Shown: piece after piece, positions 40,322 to 49,471 of the stretch | How the letters are laid out: the number at the start of each line of letters is the position of its first letter | Numbering within the stretch: the first letter of the stretch is position 1 | Made by a program: the position numbers and the translations under genes | Notes under the pieces: generated by a model | Database searches by the model: none | Told to the model about the DNA's origin: nothing | Seen by the model: the letters and a program-made list of their open reading frames with translations, nothing else | Assembly: GCF_014635325.1 (NCBI RefSeq) | Contig: NZ_BMCT01000009.1 | Span: forward strand, 124,001-188,000 | DNA from: Azorhizobium oxalatiphilum | GTDB lineage: Bacteria; Pseudomonadota; Alphaproteobacteria; Rhizobiales; Xanthobacteraceae | Reading direction: 5' to 3' | Length of the DNA: 64,000 bases

Positions 40322-40480
40322 GCGAGACACTGCGGATGGAGTAGGGGACACCAGCCTATCGGTGCGGGGCGGCCGACGCCATAAACCGCGTCCGCTTTCC
40401 ACACGGGGAGCGTGCAGATTGGCATGCGGGCGGGCGCAGACTTAACGGCGCTTCAACCTTGTTGGGGCAGGATCGGCCCC

Positions 40481-40795
40481 ATGCAGACCCGCTCGCGCCT
40501 CCGCACCTTCTTCATCGCCGTGCTGCTCTACCTCGTGGCCGGCGGGGTGATCAGCTATTTCGCCTACCACGCCTACAATGGCGACCATGGCCTGATGGCG
40601 AAGCGCAACTACGAGCAGGAGGTGGTTCGGCTCGAAACCGAACTCGCCGCCCTCAAGACACAACGGCAGGCGATGGAGAACAAAGTGTCCCTCATGGCTG
40701 CCCGCAATCTCGATCCCGACATGCTGGACGAACAGGGGCGCCGCGAGCTCGATTTCATCCATTCGAAGGACCTTGTGATGATCAAGGGGCACTAA
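40481..40795 (+). CDS. ftsB: FtsB/DivIC-type septum formation initiator
   Basis: The 104-residue protein has one N-terminal membrane helix (TFFIAVLLYLVAGGVISYFA) and a coiled-coil region (EVVRLETELAALKTQRQAME), then a short tail. This is the FtsB bitopic division protein, which joins FtsL and FtsQ at the divisome. ftsB upstream of pdhA is a common alphaproteobacterial order, and here also follows eno. ATG 40481 is right at the hydrophobic start. Confidence 0.92.
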   Translation: MQTRSRLRTFFIAVLLYLVAGGVISYFAYHAYNGDHGLMAKRNYEQEVVRLETELAALKTQRQAMENKVSLMAARNLDPDMLDEQGRRELDFIHSKDLVMIKGH

Positions 40796-40961
40796 TTGAA
40801 CTTGTTGTTGGTTCATGTACCCAGTGAACCGAATCTAAGTTCAAGTGAGTGAAATCAAGCATTTGCAACGTGTTGCGGTGCAACATGAAGCATTTTGTGC
40901 TTTTTGTGCTTCCAGAGGTGCGCTAGAGGAATTGCGGCTCTAGCGTTTCCTGAGGAAGTCG
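40796..40961 (+). promoter_or_regulatory. Structured leader/promoter region of the pdh operon
   Basis: This AT-richer stretch holds four sets of inverted repeats. TTGAACTT (40796) pairs with AAGTTCAA (40837), enclosing GGTTCA (40810) and TGAACC (40825). TGTTGC-GGT-GCAACA is a perfect palindrome at 40871-40885. GAAGCA (40887) pairs with TGCTTC (40907), around a 9-bp tandem repeat TTTTGTGCT x2. CGCTAGAG (40921) pairs with CTCTAGCG (40938), just before the pdhA ribosome site (GAGG near 40952). None has a T-tract. The role is inferred. Confidence 0.55.
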
Positions 40962-41972
40962 ATGGCAGCGAGAAAATCCACCGCCCGGACCGAGGCGGCG
41001 CCGGCCGGCGTACCGACCTTCACCAAAGAGCAGGAACTGCTCGCCTACCGCGAAATGCTGCTCATCCGGCGCTTCGAGGAAAAGGCCGGCCAGATGTATG
41101 GCATGGGCCTCATCGGCGGCTTCTGCCATCTGTACATCGGCCAGGAAGCTGTCGTCATCGGCATGCAGATGGCGATGAAGCAAGGTGACCAGGTGATCAC
41201 CGGTTACCGGGATCACGGCCACATGCTGGCCACCGGAATGGAGTCGCGCGGCGTCATGGCCGAGCTGACCGGCCGCCGCGGCGGCTATTCCAAGGGCAAG
41301 GGCGGCTCGATGCACATGTTCAGCATCGAGAAGCAGTTCTTCGGCGGCCACGGCATCGTGGGCGGCCAGGTCTCCCTCGGCACCGGCCTCGGCTTCGCGA
41401 ACCACTATCGCGACAACGGCGCGGTCTCCGTCACCTATTTCGGCGACGGCGCGGCCAACCAGGGCCAGGTCTACGAGAGCTTCAACATGGCCGAGCTCTG
41501 GAAGCTCCCGGTCGTGTACGTGATCGAGAACAACAAGTACGCCATGGGCACGTCGGTGAACCGCGCTTCCGCGCAGACCGACTTCTCCAAGCGCGGCTCC
41601 TCCTTCAACATCCCCGGCGAGCAGGTGGATGGCATGGACGTCCGCGCGGTGAAGGCCGCCGGCGAGCGCGCCCTGGCCTTCGCCCGTGAAGGCAAGGGCC
41701 CCTACATCCTCGAGATGCTCACCTACCGCTATCGCGGCCACTCCATGTCCGATCCTGCGAAGTATCGGTCCAAGGAGGAAGTGCAGAAGATGCGGACCGA
41801 GCACGATCCCATCGAGCAGGTGCGTGCGCGTCTGCTGGAAGGCGGCGTGACCGAGGACGACCTGAAGAAGATCGACGCGGAGATCCGCGAGATCGTGAAT
41901 GACGCGGCGGACTTCGCGACCCACGATCCCGAGCCCGATCCGTCCGAGCTGTACACCGACATCGTTCGCTGA
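40962..41972 (+). CDS. pdhA: Pyruvate dehydrogenase E1 alpha subunit
   Basis: The 336-residue subunit, with PdhB, decarboxylates pyruvate using thiamine diphosphate. The TPP motif GDGAANQGQVYESFNMAELW with the following NNKYAMGTS is intact, as are the RDHGHML and YRYRGHSMSDPAKYR phosphorylation-loop segments seen in mitochondrial and alphaproteobacterial E1 alpha. It starts the pdh operon: pdhA, small membrane gene, pdhB, pdhC, DUF465, lpdA, lipA. A GAGG lies about 7 bases before the ATG. Confidence 0.98.
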   Translation: MAARKSTARTEAAPAGVPTFTKEQELLAYREMLLIRRFEEKAGQMYGMGLIGGFCHLYIGQEAVVIGMQMAMKQGDQVITGYRDHGHMLATGMESRGVMAELTGRRGGYSKGKGGSMHMFSIEKQFFGGHGIVGGQVSLGTGLGFANHYRDNGAVSVTYFGDGAANQGQVYESFNMAELWKLPVVYVIENNKYAMGTSVNRASAQTDFSKRGSSFNIPGEQVDGMDVRAVKAAGERALAFAREGKGPYILEMLTYRYRGHSMSDPAKYRSKEEVQKMRTEHDPIEQVRARLLEGGVTEDDLKKIDAEIREIVNDAADFATHDPEPDPSELYTDIVR

Positions 41973-41984
41973 ACGAGGCTGCCC

Positions 41985-42332
41985 GTGGCGGTCGTGGCCC
42001 TCATCGTCCTCTTTCTTGCGCTGGCGAGTGCCGTCGCCAGCTGGGGCGTAGCCGTGACCGAGGGATTGAAGGCGAAGGGGGCCGCTGATGCGGCCGGCGG
42101 ACCCCACGGCTCCGCATCCGCAGTGCAACTCGTGCTGTGGCCCTTCGCCGCCCGCCTTCTCGCCGGCCCCGCCGCAGATCATGCGCGCCGGGTGGGCAAG
42201 GCCCAGGTGGCCTTTATCGCCGCACTGATGATCGCGGCCGCCGCGATCTCCGTCTACTCCAACCTCACGGCCGTGCGCCCGCCCCTTGCCCATCCGGCAG
42301 GACAGGGCTCCGCCGCGCCCAGCAAGAGCTGA
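41985..42332 (+). CDS. Small membrane protein of unknown function in pdh operon
   Basis: The 115-residue product starts at GTG 41985, with GAGG about 7 bases upstream, and lies 12 bases after pdhA and 5 before pdhB, so it is surely co-transcribed. It has an N-terminal membrane helix ([17 protein letters not shown]) and a second at 76-91 ([17 protein letters not shown]). Between them is a glycine-alanine rich loop. I recognise no family. Being inside a core metabolic operon, it may be a membrane partner of the complex. Confidence 0.75.
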   Translation: MAVVALIVLFLALASAVASWGVAVTEGLKAKGAADAAGGPHGSASAVQLVLWPFAARLLAGPAADHARRVGKAQVAFIAALMIAAAAISVYSNLTAVRPPLAHPAGQGSAAPSKS

Positions 42333-42337
42333 CAGCC

Positions 42338-43735
42338 ATGCCCATCGACATTCTCATGCCGGCCCTGTCTCCGACCATGGAGAAGGGCAATCTCACCAAG
42401 TGGGTGAAGAAGGAAGGCGACACGGTCAAATCCGGCGACATCCTCGCCGAGATCGAGACCGACAAGGCCACCATGGAAGTGGAAGCGGTGGACGAAGGCG
42501 TCCTCGGCAAGATCCTGGTTGCCGAAGGCACGCAGGACGTGGCCGTGAACACCCCCATCGCCGTCATCCTCGGGGAGGGTGAGGACGCCTCCGCCGTGAG
42601 CGCGCCGGCCGCCAAGCCCGCCGAGAGCGCCGCTCCCGCGCCGTCGCCCACCGCCGATGCGGCGCCCGCCCCGCAGGCGGCCGTGCCGTCCGCCGTGGCG
42701 AACCCGCCCACCGTCTCCATCCAACCTGATCCGGAAGTGCCCGCCGGCACCGAGATGGTCACTATGACTGTCCGCGAGGCCCTGCGCGACGCCATGGCCG
42801 AGGAAATGCGCCGCGATGGCGACGTGTTCGTCATGGGTGAGGAGGTCGCCGAATATCAGGGCGCCTACAAGATCACCCAGGGCCTCCTGCAGGAGTTCGG
42901 CGCCAAGCGCGTGGTGGACACCCCCATCACCGAGCACGGCTTTGCCGGCATGGGCGTGGGCGCGGCGATGGCGGGCCTGAAGCCCATCGTCGAGTTCATG
43001 ACCTTCAACTTCGCCATGCAGGCGATCGATCACCTGATCAACTCCGCTGCCAAGACGCTCTACATGTCCGGCGGCCAGATCCAGTGCTCCATCGTGTTCC
43101 GTGGCCCGAACGGCGCCGCCGCCCGCGTGGGCGCGCAGCACAGCCAGGACTATGCGGCCTGGTACAGCCACATCCCCGGCCTCAAGGTGGTGGCGCCCTA
43201 TACGGCGGCCGATGCCAAGGGCCTGCTGAAGGCCGCCATCCGCGACCCGAACCCGGTCATCTTCCTTGAGAACGAGATCCTCTACGGCCACACCTTCGAG
43301 GTGCCGAAGCTGGATGATTACGTGCTGCCCATCGGCAAGGCGCGCATCGCCCGCTCCGGTAAGGACGTGACGCTCGTCTCCTGGTCCATCGGCATGACCT
43401 ACGCGCTGAAGGCGGCGGAAGAGCTGGCCAAGCAGGGCATCGAGGCGGAGGTCATCGACCTGCGCACCATCCGCCCCATGGACGTGCCCACCATCATCGA
43501 GTCGGTGAAGAAGACCGGCCGTTGCGTCACGGTCGAGGAAGGCTGGCCGCAGTCCGGCGTCGGCTCCGAGATCGTCGCCCAGCTCATGGAAAAGGCGTTC
43601 GACTATCTCGACGCCCCGGTGCTGCGCGTGACCGGCAAGGACGTGCCCATGCCGTATGCCGCCAACCTTGAGAAGCTCGCTCTGCCGTCCGTCGCCGAGG
43701 TTATCGAGGCGGTGCGCGCGGTCACCTATCGCTGA
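42338..43735 (+). CDS. pdhB: Pyruvate dehydrogenase E1 beta subunit with lipoyl domain
   Basis: The 465-residue protein begins with a lipoyl domain (residues 1-80) with the lipoylated Lys43 in [11 protein letters not shown], then an alanine-proline linker and a transketolase-like E1 beta body (from about 140). E1 beta with an N-terminal lipoyl domain is typical of alphaproteobacteria. Its body has the [15 protein letters not shown] segment and GHTFEVP. The first 180 bases are about 88% identical to those of pdhC. Confidence 0.97.
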   Translation: MPIDILMPALSPTMEKGNLTKWVKKEGDTVKSGDILAEIETDKATMEVEAVDEGVLGKILVAEGTQDVAVNTPIAVILGEGEDASAVSAPAAKPAESAAPAPSPTADAAPAPQAAVPSAVANPPTVSIQPDPEVPAGTEMVTMTVREALRDAMAEEMRRDGDVFVMGEEVAEYQGAYKITQGLLQEFGAKRVVDTPITEHGFAGMGVGAAMAGLKPIVEFMTFNFAMQAIDHLINSAAKTLYMSGGQIQCSIVFRGPNGAAARVGAQHSQDYAAWYSHIPGLKVVAPYTAADAKGLLKAAIRDPNPVIFLENEILYGHTFEVPKLDDYVLPIGKARIARSGKDVTLVSWSIGMTYALKAAEELAKQGIEAEVIDLRTIRPMDVPTIIESVKKTGRCVTVEEGWPQSGVGSEIVAQLMEKAFDYLDAPVLRVTGKDVPMPYAANLEKLALPSVAEVIEAVRAVTYR

Positions 43736-43747
43736 GCGGAGGCACAC

Positions 43748-45124
43748 ATGCCCATCGAGATCCTGATGCCGGCCCTGTCTCCCACCATGGAGAAGGGCAA
43801 CCTCGCCAAGTGGCTCAAGAAGGAAGGCGACACCGTCAAGTCCGGTGACGTCATCGCCGAGATCGAGACCGACAAGGCCACCATGGAAGTGGAGGCCGTG
43901 GACGAAGGCGTGATCGCCAAGATCCTGGTGCCGGAAGGCGCGCAGGACGTGCCCGTCAATCAGCTCATCGCCGTTCTGGCCGGTGAAGGTGAGGACGTGG
44001 CGGCTGCTGCCGCTTCCGCAGGTTCCGGCGGTTCCAAGCCCGCTCCGGCCGCAGCGCCCGCGCCCGCCGCCGAAGCCCCGAAGGCGGCTCCGGCTCCTGC
44101 GGCTGCACCCGCTCCGGCTCCGGCTGCCGCTCCGGCACCTGCCGCTGCCCCGGTCAAGGCCGAAGGTGGCCGGGTGTTCGCCTCGCCGCTCGCCCGCCGT
44201 CTCGCCAAGGAGAAGGGCGTCGATCTCGCCGCCATCTCCGGTTCCGGCCCGCGCGGCCGTGTCATCGCCAGCGATGTCGCCAATGCCCAGCCCGGCGCGA
44301 AGCCGGCTGCCGCTCCCGCTGCGGCTGCGTCGGCTCCTGCCGCCGCGCCCAAGGCTGCGGCCCCGGCGGCTGCCGCGTCCGGCCCGAGCGCCGATCAGGT
44401 CAAGGCGCTGTTCGCCGAGGGCTCCTATGAGGAAGTCCAGCTCGACGGCATGCGCAAGACCATCGCCAAGCGTCTGGTCGAGAGCGAGCAGCTCACCCCC
44501 ACCTTCTATCTGACGGTGGATTGCGACATCGACGAACTGATGAAGCTGCGCGAGACGGTCAACGCCTCCGCGCCGAAGGACAAGGACGGCAAGCCGACCT
44601 TCCGCGTCTCGGTGAACGACTTCGTCATCAAGGCCGTGGCGCTGGCCCTGCACAAGGTGCCGGCCGCCAATGCCGTGTGGGCGGACGACCGCATCCTGCG
44701 CCTCAAGCATGCGGATGTGGGCGTGGCGGTTGCCATCGACGGCGGCCTGTTCGCGCCGATCGTGAAGAAGGCGGAGCAGAAGACGCTCTCGACCATCTCC
44801 GCCGAGATGCGCGACCTCGCCAGCCGCGCCCGCACCAAGAAGCTGAAGCCCGATGAGTATCAGGGCGGCTCCACCTCGGTGTCGAACCTCGGCATGATGG
44901 GTGTGCGTGACTTCGTGGCGATCATCAACGCCCCGCAGTCCTCCATCTTCGCCATCGGCACCAGCGAGCAGCGGGCGGTCGTGCGCGGCGGCGAGATCAA
45001 GATCGCCACCCAGTTCACCGCCACCATCACCTGCGACCACCGGGTGATGGACGGCGCGCTGGGTGCCGAGCTGCTGGCGGCCTTCAAGGGCTTCATCGAG
45101 AACCCCATGTCCATGCTCGTGTGA
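43748..45124 (+). CDS. pdhC: Dihydrolipoyl acetyltransferase (E2)
   Basis: The 458-residue core subunit has a lipoyl domain with Lys43 ([11 protein letters not shown]), a long alanine-proline linker (80-140), a peripheral subunit-binding domain (ASPLARRLAKEKGVDLAAI, residues 140-180), and a catalytic domain with CDHRVMDGALGAELLAA near the C-terminus. It transfers acetyl groups to CoA. It lies 12 bases after pdhB. Length is normal. Confidence 0.97.
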   Translation: MPIEILMPALSPTMEKGNLAKWLKKEGDTVKSGDVIAEIETDKATMEVEAVDEGVIAKILVPEGAQDVPVNQLIAVLAGEGEDVAAAAASAGSGGSKPAPAAAPAPAAEAPKAAPAPAAAPAPAPAAAPAPAAAPVKAEGGRVFASPLARRLAKEKGVDLAAISGSGPRGRVIASDVANAQPGAKPAAAPAAAASAPAAAPKAAAPAAAASGPSADQVKALFAEGSYEEVQLDGMRKTIAKRLVESEQLTPTFYLTVDCDIDELMKLRETVNASAPKDKDGKPTFRVSVNDFVIKAVALALHKVPAANAVWADDRILRLKHADVGVAVAIDGGLFAPIVKKAEQKTLSTISAEMRDLASRARTKKLKPDEYQGGSTSVSNLGMMGVRDFVAIINAPQSSIFAIGTSEQRAVVRGGEIKIATQFTATITCDHRVMDGALGAELLAAFKGFIENPMSMLV

Positions 45125-45194
45125 GCATGCGTGACTGCGGGAGCGTCACGCTCCCGCAGGCCCTGTGGGCGAGGGCAGACAGGAGGGCAGAGCA

Positions 45195-45431
45195 ATGAGC
45201 GACACGCCGCACGAAATCCTGGCCGAGTTTCCCGAACACGCACAGCAGATCCATGAGCTGCGCACGGTGGACGCCCATTTCGCCCGCCTCTACGACGCCT
45301 ATCACGAGGTCAACCGCGCAGTGCATCGCGCCGAGACCAACATCGAGCCGCGCTCCGACGAGGGCACCGAAGCCCTTCGCAAGGAGCGCATCCGGCTCAA
45401 GGACGAGATCTACGCTCTGCTGACGCGCTGA
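45195..45431 (+). CDS. DUF465 (YdcH-like) small protein
   Basis: The 78-residue protein is helical and charged (MSDTPHEILAEFPEHAQQI, then LYDAYHEVNRAVHRAETN), matching DUF465/YdcH. Role unknown; family members are thought to interact with other proteins. It starts 70 bases after pdhC, with GGAGGG upstream, and lies 77 bases before lpdA, suggesting it travels in the pdh operon. Confidence 0.9.
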   Translation: MSDTPHEILAEFPEHAQQIHELRTVDAHFARLYDAYHEVNRAVHRAETNIEPRSDEGTEALRKERIRLKDEIYALLTR

Positions 45432-45508
45432 CCGAAACGGTCCCCCGGCAGGCAGACCCCATTCGACCCACCGGCCGCCCTGCGGCGGACGTGGGGAAGG
45501 AGAGACCC

Positions 45509-46927
45509 ATGGCTGATACTTCCTACGACGTGATCGTCATCGGCGGCGGGCCGGGCGGCTATGTGGCCGCGATCCGCGCCGCGCAGCTCGGCTTCAAGAC
45601 CGCCGTGGTGGAGAAGAAGCATCTCGGAGGCATCTGCCTGAACTGGGGCTGCATCCCCACCAAGGCCCTGCTGCGCTCGGCCGAGATCTATCACTACATG
45701 GAGCACGCCAAGGACTACGGCCTGTCCGCCGAGAAGATCGGCTTCGACATCGGCGCCGTGGTGAAGCGTTCGCGCGGGGTGTCCTCGCAGTTGAACAGCG
45801 GCGTCGGCTTCCTGATGAAGAAGAACAAGATCGACGTGATCTGGGGCAAGGCGACGCTGACGGCGCCGGGCAAGATCAAGGTCGAGGCGGCCCCCGATGC
45901 GCCCAAGGGCGCGCTCGGCGGCGGCGATTATCAGGGCAAGCACATCATCGTCGCCACCGGCGCCCGCCCGCGCGTGCTGCCCGGCATCGAGCCCGACAAG
46001 AAGCTGATCTGGACCTATTTCGAGGCCATGGTGCCCGAGAAGATGCCCAAGTCCCTGCTGGTCATGGGGTCCGGCGCCATCGGCATCGAGTTCGCCTCCT
46101 TCTACAAGACCATGGGCGCCGACGTGACCGTGGTCGAGGTGCTGCCCCAGATCCTCCCCGTGGAGGATGAGGAGATCGCCGCCCACGCCCGCAAGCGCTT
46201 CGAGAAGCAGGGCATGAAGATCATGTCCGGCGCCAAGGTGAACGGCGTCACCAAGAAGGCCGACAGCGTCGTCGTCCACGTGGAGGACGCCAAGGGCGCC
46301 AAGCAGGACATCGAGGTGGAGCGCATGATCTCCGCCGTCGGCGTGGTGGGCAATGTGGACGGGCTCGGCCTCGAGAACATCGGGGTAAAGATCGAGCGCG
46401 GCATCATCGTCGCCGACGGCTACGGTCGCACCAGCGTGCCCGGCATCTATGCCATCGGCGACGTGGCGGGTGCGCCCATGCTGGCCCACAAGGCCGAGCA
46501 TGAAGGCGTGATCTGCGTGGAGGCCATCAAGGGCCTGCACACTCATCCCATGGACAAGGCCAAGATCCCCGGCTGCACCTATTGCGTGCCGCAGATCGCC
46601 TCCGTGGGCCTCACCGAGAAGAAGGCTAAGGAGCAGGGCCGGGAGATCCGCGTCGGCCGCTTCCCCTTCGTGGGCAACGGCAAGGCCATCGCGCTCGGCG
46701 AGCCCGAGGGCCTGGTGAAGACGATCTTCGACAAGAAGACCGGCGAACTGCTGGGCGCCCATCTGGTGGGCGCGGAAGTCACCGAGCTGATCCAGGGCTT
46801 CGTCATCGCCATGAATCTGGAGACCACGGAGGAGGAGCTGATCCATGCGGTCTTCCCCCATCCGACCCTCTCCGAGACCATGCACGAGAGCGTGCTCGAC
46901 GCCTACGGCCGGGTGGTCCACACCTGA
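45509..46927 (+). CDS. lpdA: Dihydrolipoyl dehydrogenase (E3)
   Basis: The 472-residue flavoenzyme regenerates oxidised lipoamide with NAD+. FAD motif VIGGGPGGYVAA begins at residue 9; the redox disulfide is in GGICLNWGCIPTKA. The NAD site is LVMGSGAIGIEFASFY and the catalytic HPTLSETMHE is near the C-terminus. ATG 45509 has GGAAGGAG upstream. This completes the pyruvate dehydrogenase complex encoded by the operon. Confidence 0.98.
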   Translation: MADTSYDVIVIGGGPGGYVAAIRAAQLGFKTAVVEKKHLGGICLNWGCIPTKALLRSAEIYHYMEHAKDYGLSAEKIGFDIGAVVKRSRGVSSQLNSGVGFLMKKNKIDVIWGKATLTAPGKIKVEAAPDAPKGALGGGDYQGKHIIVATGARPRVLPGIEPDKKLIWTYFEAMVPEKMPKSLLVMGSGAIGIEFASFYKTMGADVTVVEVLPQILPVEDEEIAAHARKRFEKQGMKIMSGAKVNGVTKKADSVVVHVEDAKGAKQDIEVERMISAVGVVGNVDGLGLENIGVKIERGIIVADGYGRTSVPGIYAIGDVAGAPMLAHKAEHEGVICVEAIKGLHTHPMDKAKIPGCTYCVPQIASVGLTEKKAKEQGREIRVGRFPFVGNGKAIALGEPEGLVKTIFDKKTGELLGAHLVGAEVTELIQGFVIAMNLETTEEELIHAVFPHPTLSETMHESVLDAYGRVVHT

Positions 46928-47133
46928 GGCCAGACGGGAACCGGCCGCGCGGGCGACAAGACGCGCGTGGCCGTGGGGGAGGGGCATAGCGTGCACGGCA
47001 CGTGGTGTGGTCTTGCGTGCATTGCACGCAGGGCGGTCTTGCGGCACGGCGCCTCGACGCTGGCGGTCGTGCCCGCTAAGACATATGTCAACTTCCGCCG
47101 CGCACTGTGCCGGCCCAAACTGATGCGGAACTC

Positions 47134-48087
47134 ATGGTCACGGTCCTCAACACGTTGAACCGTCCCCGCCACCCGGAAAAGCAGAACCGTCCGGAGACGG
47201 AAGTCCTGCGCAAGCCGGAGTGGATCCGCGTCAAGGCGCCCGGTGGCGCCGGCTGGTCCGAGACCGCCGGCATCGTGCGCGCCAACGGCCTGCACACGGT
47301 GTGCGAGGAAGCGGGTTGCCCGAACATCGGTGAGTGCTGGGAGAAGAAGCACGCCACCTTCATGATCATGGGCGACACCTGCACCCGCGCCTGCGCCTTC
47401 TGCAATGTGCGCACCGGCATGCCCAAGGCGCTGGATCAGGACGAGCCGCAGAAGGTGGGCGAGGCGGTGGCCAAGCTCGGTCTCTCCCACGTTGTCATCA
47501 CCTCCGTGGACCGCGACGACCTGTCCGATGGCGGCGCCGAGCATTTCGCCCGCGTCATCGCGTCCATCCGGTCGCTGTCGCCCGGCACCACCATCGAGAT
47601 CCTGACCCCGGACTTCCTGCGCAAGCCCGGCGCCATAGAGGTGGTGGTCAAGGCCCGTCCCGACGTGTTCAACCACAACATGGAAACGGTGCCCGGCCGC
47701 TATCTGAAGGTGCGCCCCGGCGCGCGCTATTTCCACTCGCTGCGCCTGCTGCAGCAGGTCAAGGAACTGGACCCGTCCATCTTCACCAAGTCCGGCATCA
47801 TGGTCGGCCTCGGCGAGGAACGGAACGAGGTGCTCCAGCTCATGGACGACCTGCGCTCGGCGGAGGTGGATTTCATGACCATCGGCCAGTATCTCCAGCC
47901 CACCCGCAAGCATCATCGGGTCGAGAAGTTCGTCACGCCTGACGAGTTCAAGGCCTATGAGACGGTTGCCTATGCCAAGGGCTTCCTGATGGTCTCGTCC
48001 AGCCCGCTGACCCGTTCCTCGCACCACGCGGGCGATGACTTCGCCAAGCTGCGCAGCGCCCGCGAGGCGAAGCTCGGCCGGAACTGA
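47134..48087 (+). CDS. lipA: Lipoyl synthase
   Basis: The 317-residue radical SAM enzyme inserts two sulfurs into octanoyl chains on lipoyl domains. Auxiliary cluster cysteines are in [12 protein letters not shown] near residue 64, the SAM cluster in CTRACAFC near 92, and the C-terminal RSSHHAGDD serine motif is present. ATG 47134 begins [16 protein letters not shown], typical in alphaproteobacteria. It supplies the cofactor used by pdhB, pdhC, and other complexes, and its place next to lpdA makes sense. Confidence 0.97.
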   Translation: MVTVLNTLNRPRHPEKQNRPETEVLRKPEWIRVKAPGGAGWSETAGIVRANGLHTVCEEAGCPNIGECWEKKHATFMIMGDTCTRACAFCNVRTGMPKALDQDEPQKVGEAVAKLGLSHVVITSVDRDDLSDGGAEHFARVIASIRSLSPGTTIEILTPDFLRKPGAIEVVVKARPDVFNHNMETVPGRYLKVRPGARYFHSLRLLQQVKELDPSIFTKSGIMVGLGEERNEVLQLMDDLRSAEVDFMTIGQYLQPTRKHHRVEKFVTPDEFKAYETVAYAKGFLMVSSSPLTRSSHHAGDDFAKLRSAREAKLGRN

Positions 48088-48091
48088 TCCC

Positions 48092-48553
48092 TTGCCGTCC
48101 TTCTCCAACAAGCGGGTCGTGAACCACTCGCCCGCCGACATGTTCGCACTCGTGGCCGACGTGGAGAAATATCCCGAGTTCCTGCCCTTGTGCGAGGCGC
48201 TGCGGGTCCGCCGCCGCTCGCAGAGCGGGGAGGGCGTGGAGATCCTCGTGGCCGACATGACGGTGGCCTACAAGCTGATCCGCGAGACCTTCACCTCCCG
48301 CGTCTCGCTGGACGGCCCACGCCGGGTGATCCATGTGGAATATCTGGACGGCCCCTTCAGCCGCCTCGACAACCGCTGGGAGTTCATCTCGGCGGATGAG
48401 GGCCGGAAGTGCGAAGTGCGCTTCCACATCTCCTACGAGTTCCGCTCGCGCACGCTGGGCCTGCTGATGGGCGCCATGTTCGATGCCGCCTTCCGCCGCT
48501 TCGCCGATGCATTCGAGAAGCGGGCCGACGAGGTCTACGGGAAGACGGCCTGA
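48092..48553 (+). CDS. COQ10/RatA-type START-like protein
   Basis: The 153-residue protein has the polyketide cyclase-like START fold: HSPADMFALVADVEKYPEFLPLC near the N-terminus, and DGPFSRLDNRWEF. COQ10 proteins bind ubiquinone and support respiration. The start is TTG at 48092 because homologs begin with MP[ST]F, reading MPSFSNKRVVNHSP here; an ATG upstream would lie within lipA. It starts 4 bases after the lipA stop, so translation is likely coupled. RatA toxin activity is less likely. Confidence 0.88.
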   Translation: MPSFSNKRVVNHSPADMFALVADVEKYPEFLPLCEALRVRRRSQSGEGVEILVADMTVAYKLIRETFTSRVSLDGPRRVIHVEYLDGPFSRLDNRWEFISADEGRKCEVRFHISYEFRSRTLGLLMGAMFDAAFRRFADAFEKRADEVYGKTA

Positions 48554-48657
48554 CGCCCTTTTGCCCCCGCAGGGCTGCCGAACCGGGCGGCTTTGCCACA
48601 AGCCTCCCTGATCAGCTATGATGCCGCATCCTGATGTGGGGCGTGACCGGGGGGATC

Positions 48658-49287
48658 ATGAAGCCTGCTGCGCGTAATCCAGCTCGCGGGGCCCAGATGC
48701 GGAACGCGGCTTCGCGGGGCCAGAAGCCCACGCAGCCGCAGAAGCTTGTGGTGCGCTATCCGACGACCAGCCGCCGGGCACATTTCGAGGATCCGGAGAT
48801 AAACCGGCGCGTGCTGGTTGCCTTGGGCCTGATGCTTCCGGTGGGCCTGTTCTTCGGTCTGTCCCAGATGCGCAGCGTCGGGGCTGGGCCGCCGCTCGAT
48901 GAGGCGCAGACGCCCCACGACATCGCACGCGCCGTGCTCGGCAAGTCCTCCACCATCGCCACCACCGAGGATCTCCAGACCGTCTCGGTCCATTACGATG
49001 TCAGCCCGTGGTCGCTCACGCGCTGGTCCATCCGCTCTTCCTTCCAGAGCAGCATCATCAAGATGGTGCCGGTGATGTTCGAACGTGTGCCGGAGACGGA
49101 GCGGGTCGAGCTGGTGGCGGATAATCTGTTCGATACCATTCAGGGACGCGTGGTGCGCCAGCCGGCCATGACGGTCGTGTTCACGCGCGCCACGGCGGCC
49201 AAGGTGCCGTGGAAGACGGTGACGAATAGTCAGATCATCCCCTTGGCCGACAAGGCATGGGTGACGCCGACCATCGGCTGGCAATAG
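48658..49287 (+). CDS. Hypothetical membrane protein
   Basis: The 209-residue protein has a basic N-terminal region (residues 1-45), one membrane helix near 60-75 (VLVALGLMLPVGLFFGLSQM) and a 130-residue mostly periplasmic part (VHYDVSPWSLTRWSIRSSFQ, ending WVTPTIGWQ). ATG 48658 follows GGGGG by three bases. I recognise no family. It lies 104 bases after the COQ10-like gene. Function unknown. Confidence 0.65.
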   Translation: MKPAARNPARGAQMRNAASRGQKPTQPQKLVVRYPTTSRRAHFEDPEINRRVLVALGLMLPVGLFFGLSQMRSVGAGPPLDEAQTPHDIARAVLGKSSTIATTEDLQTVSVHYDVSPWSLTRWSIRSSFQSSIIKMVPVMFERVPETERVELVADNLFDTIQGRVVRQPAMTVVFTRATAAKVPWKTVTNSQIIPLADKAWVTPTIGWQ

Positions 49288-49471
49288 ATTTTAGGGTCAT
49301 CGTCAGAGGGTGTGTTGAGCCTCCTTATGTGGAAATAGCCAATTCCGGCTATCACTTTGGAGGCTTGAATGCTTACAAAACTTATCCCGCTTCTGCGGTG
49401 TCTCTACTACTTTGTCATGATTATCGAACGTGTCTATGTTTTGCTGCGATCCGTCGATTGAGATGGTTCGC
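49288..49471. other. AT-rich island with nested inverted repeats
   Basis: This short gap is clearly lower in GC than its neighbours. AGCCTCC (49318-49324) pairs with GGAGGCT (49359-49365), and inside it ATAGCC (49335-49340) pairs with GGCTAT (49347-49352). No ORF was found. It lies between two convergent genes, so it may be a terminator, although T-runs are lacking, or a small foreign remnant. Confidence 0.45.

Noticed and set aside
42254-45040. 928-codon open frame on the minus strand
   Set aside because: It is antisense to pdhB and pdhC, whose frames match well-known proteins; high GC leaves long antisense frames open. The translation is His/Asp/Gly-rich and has no domain.
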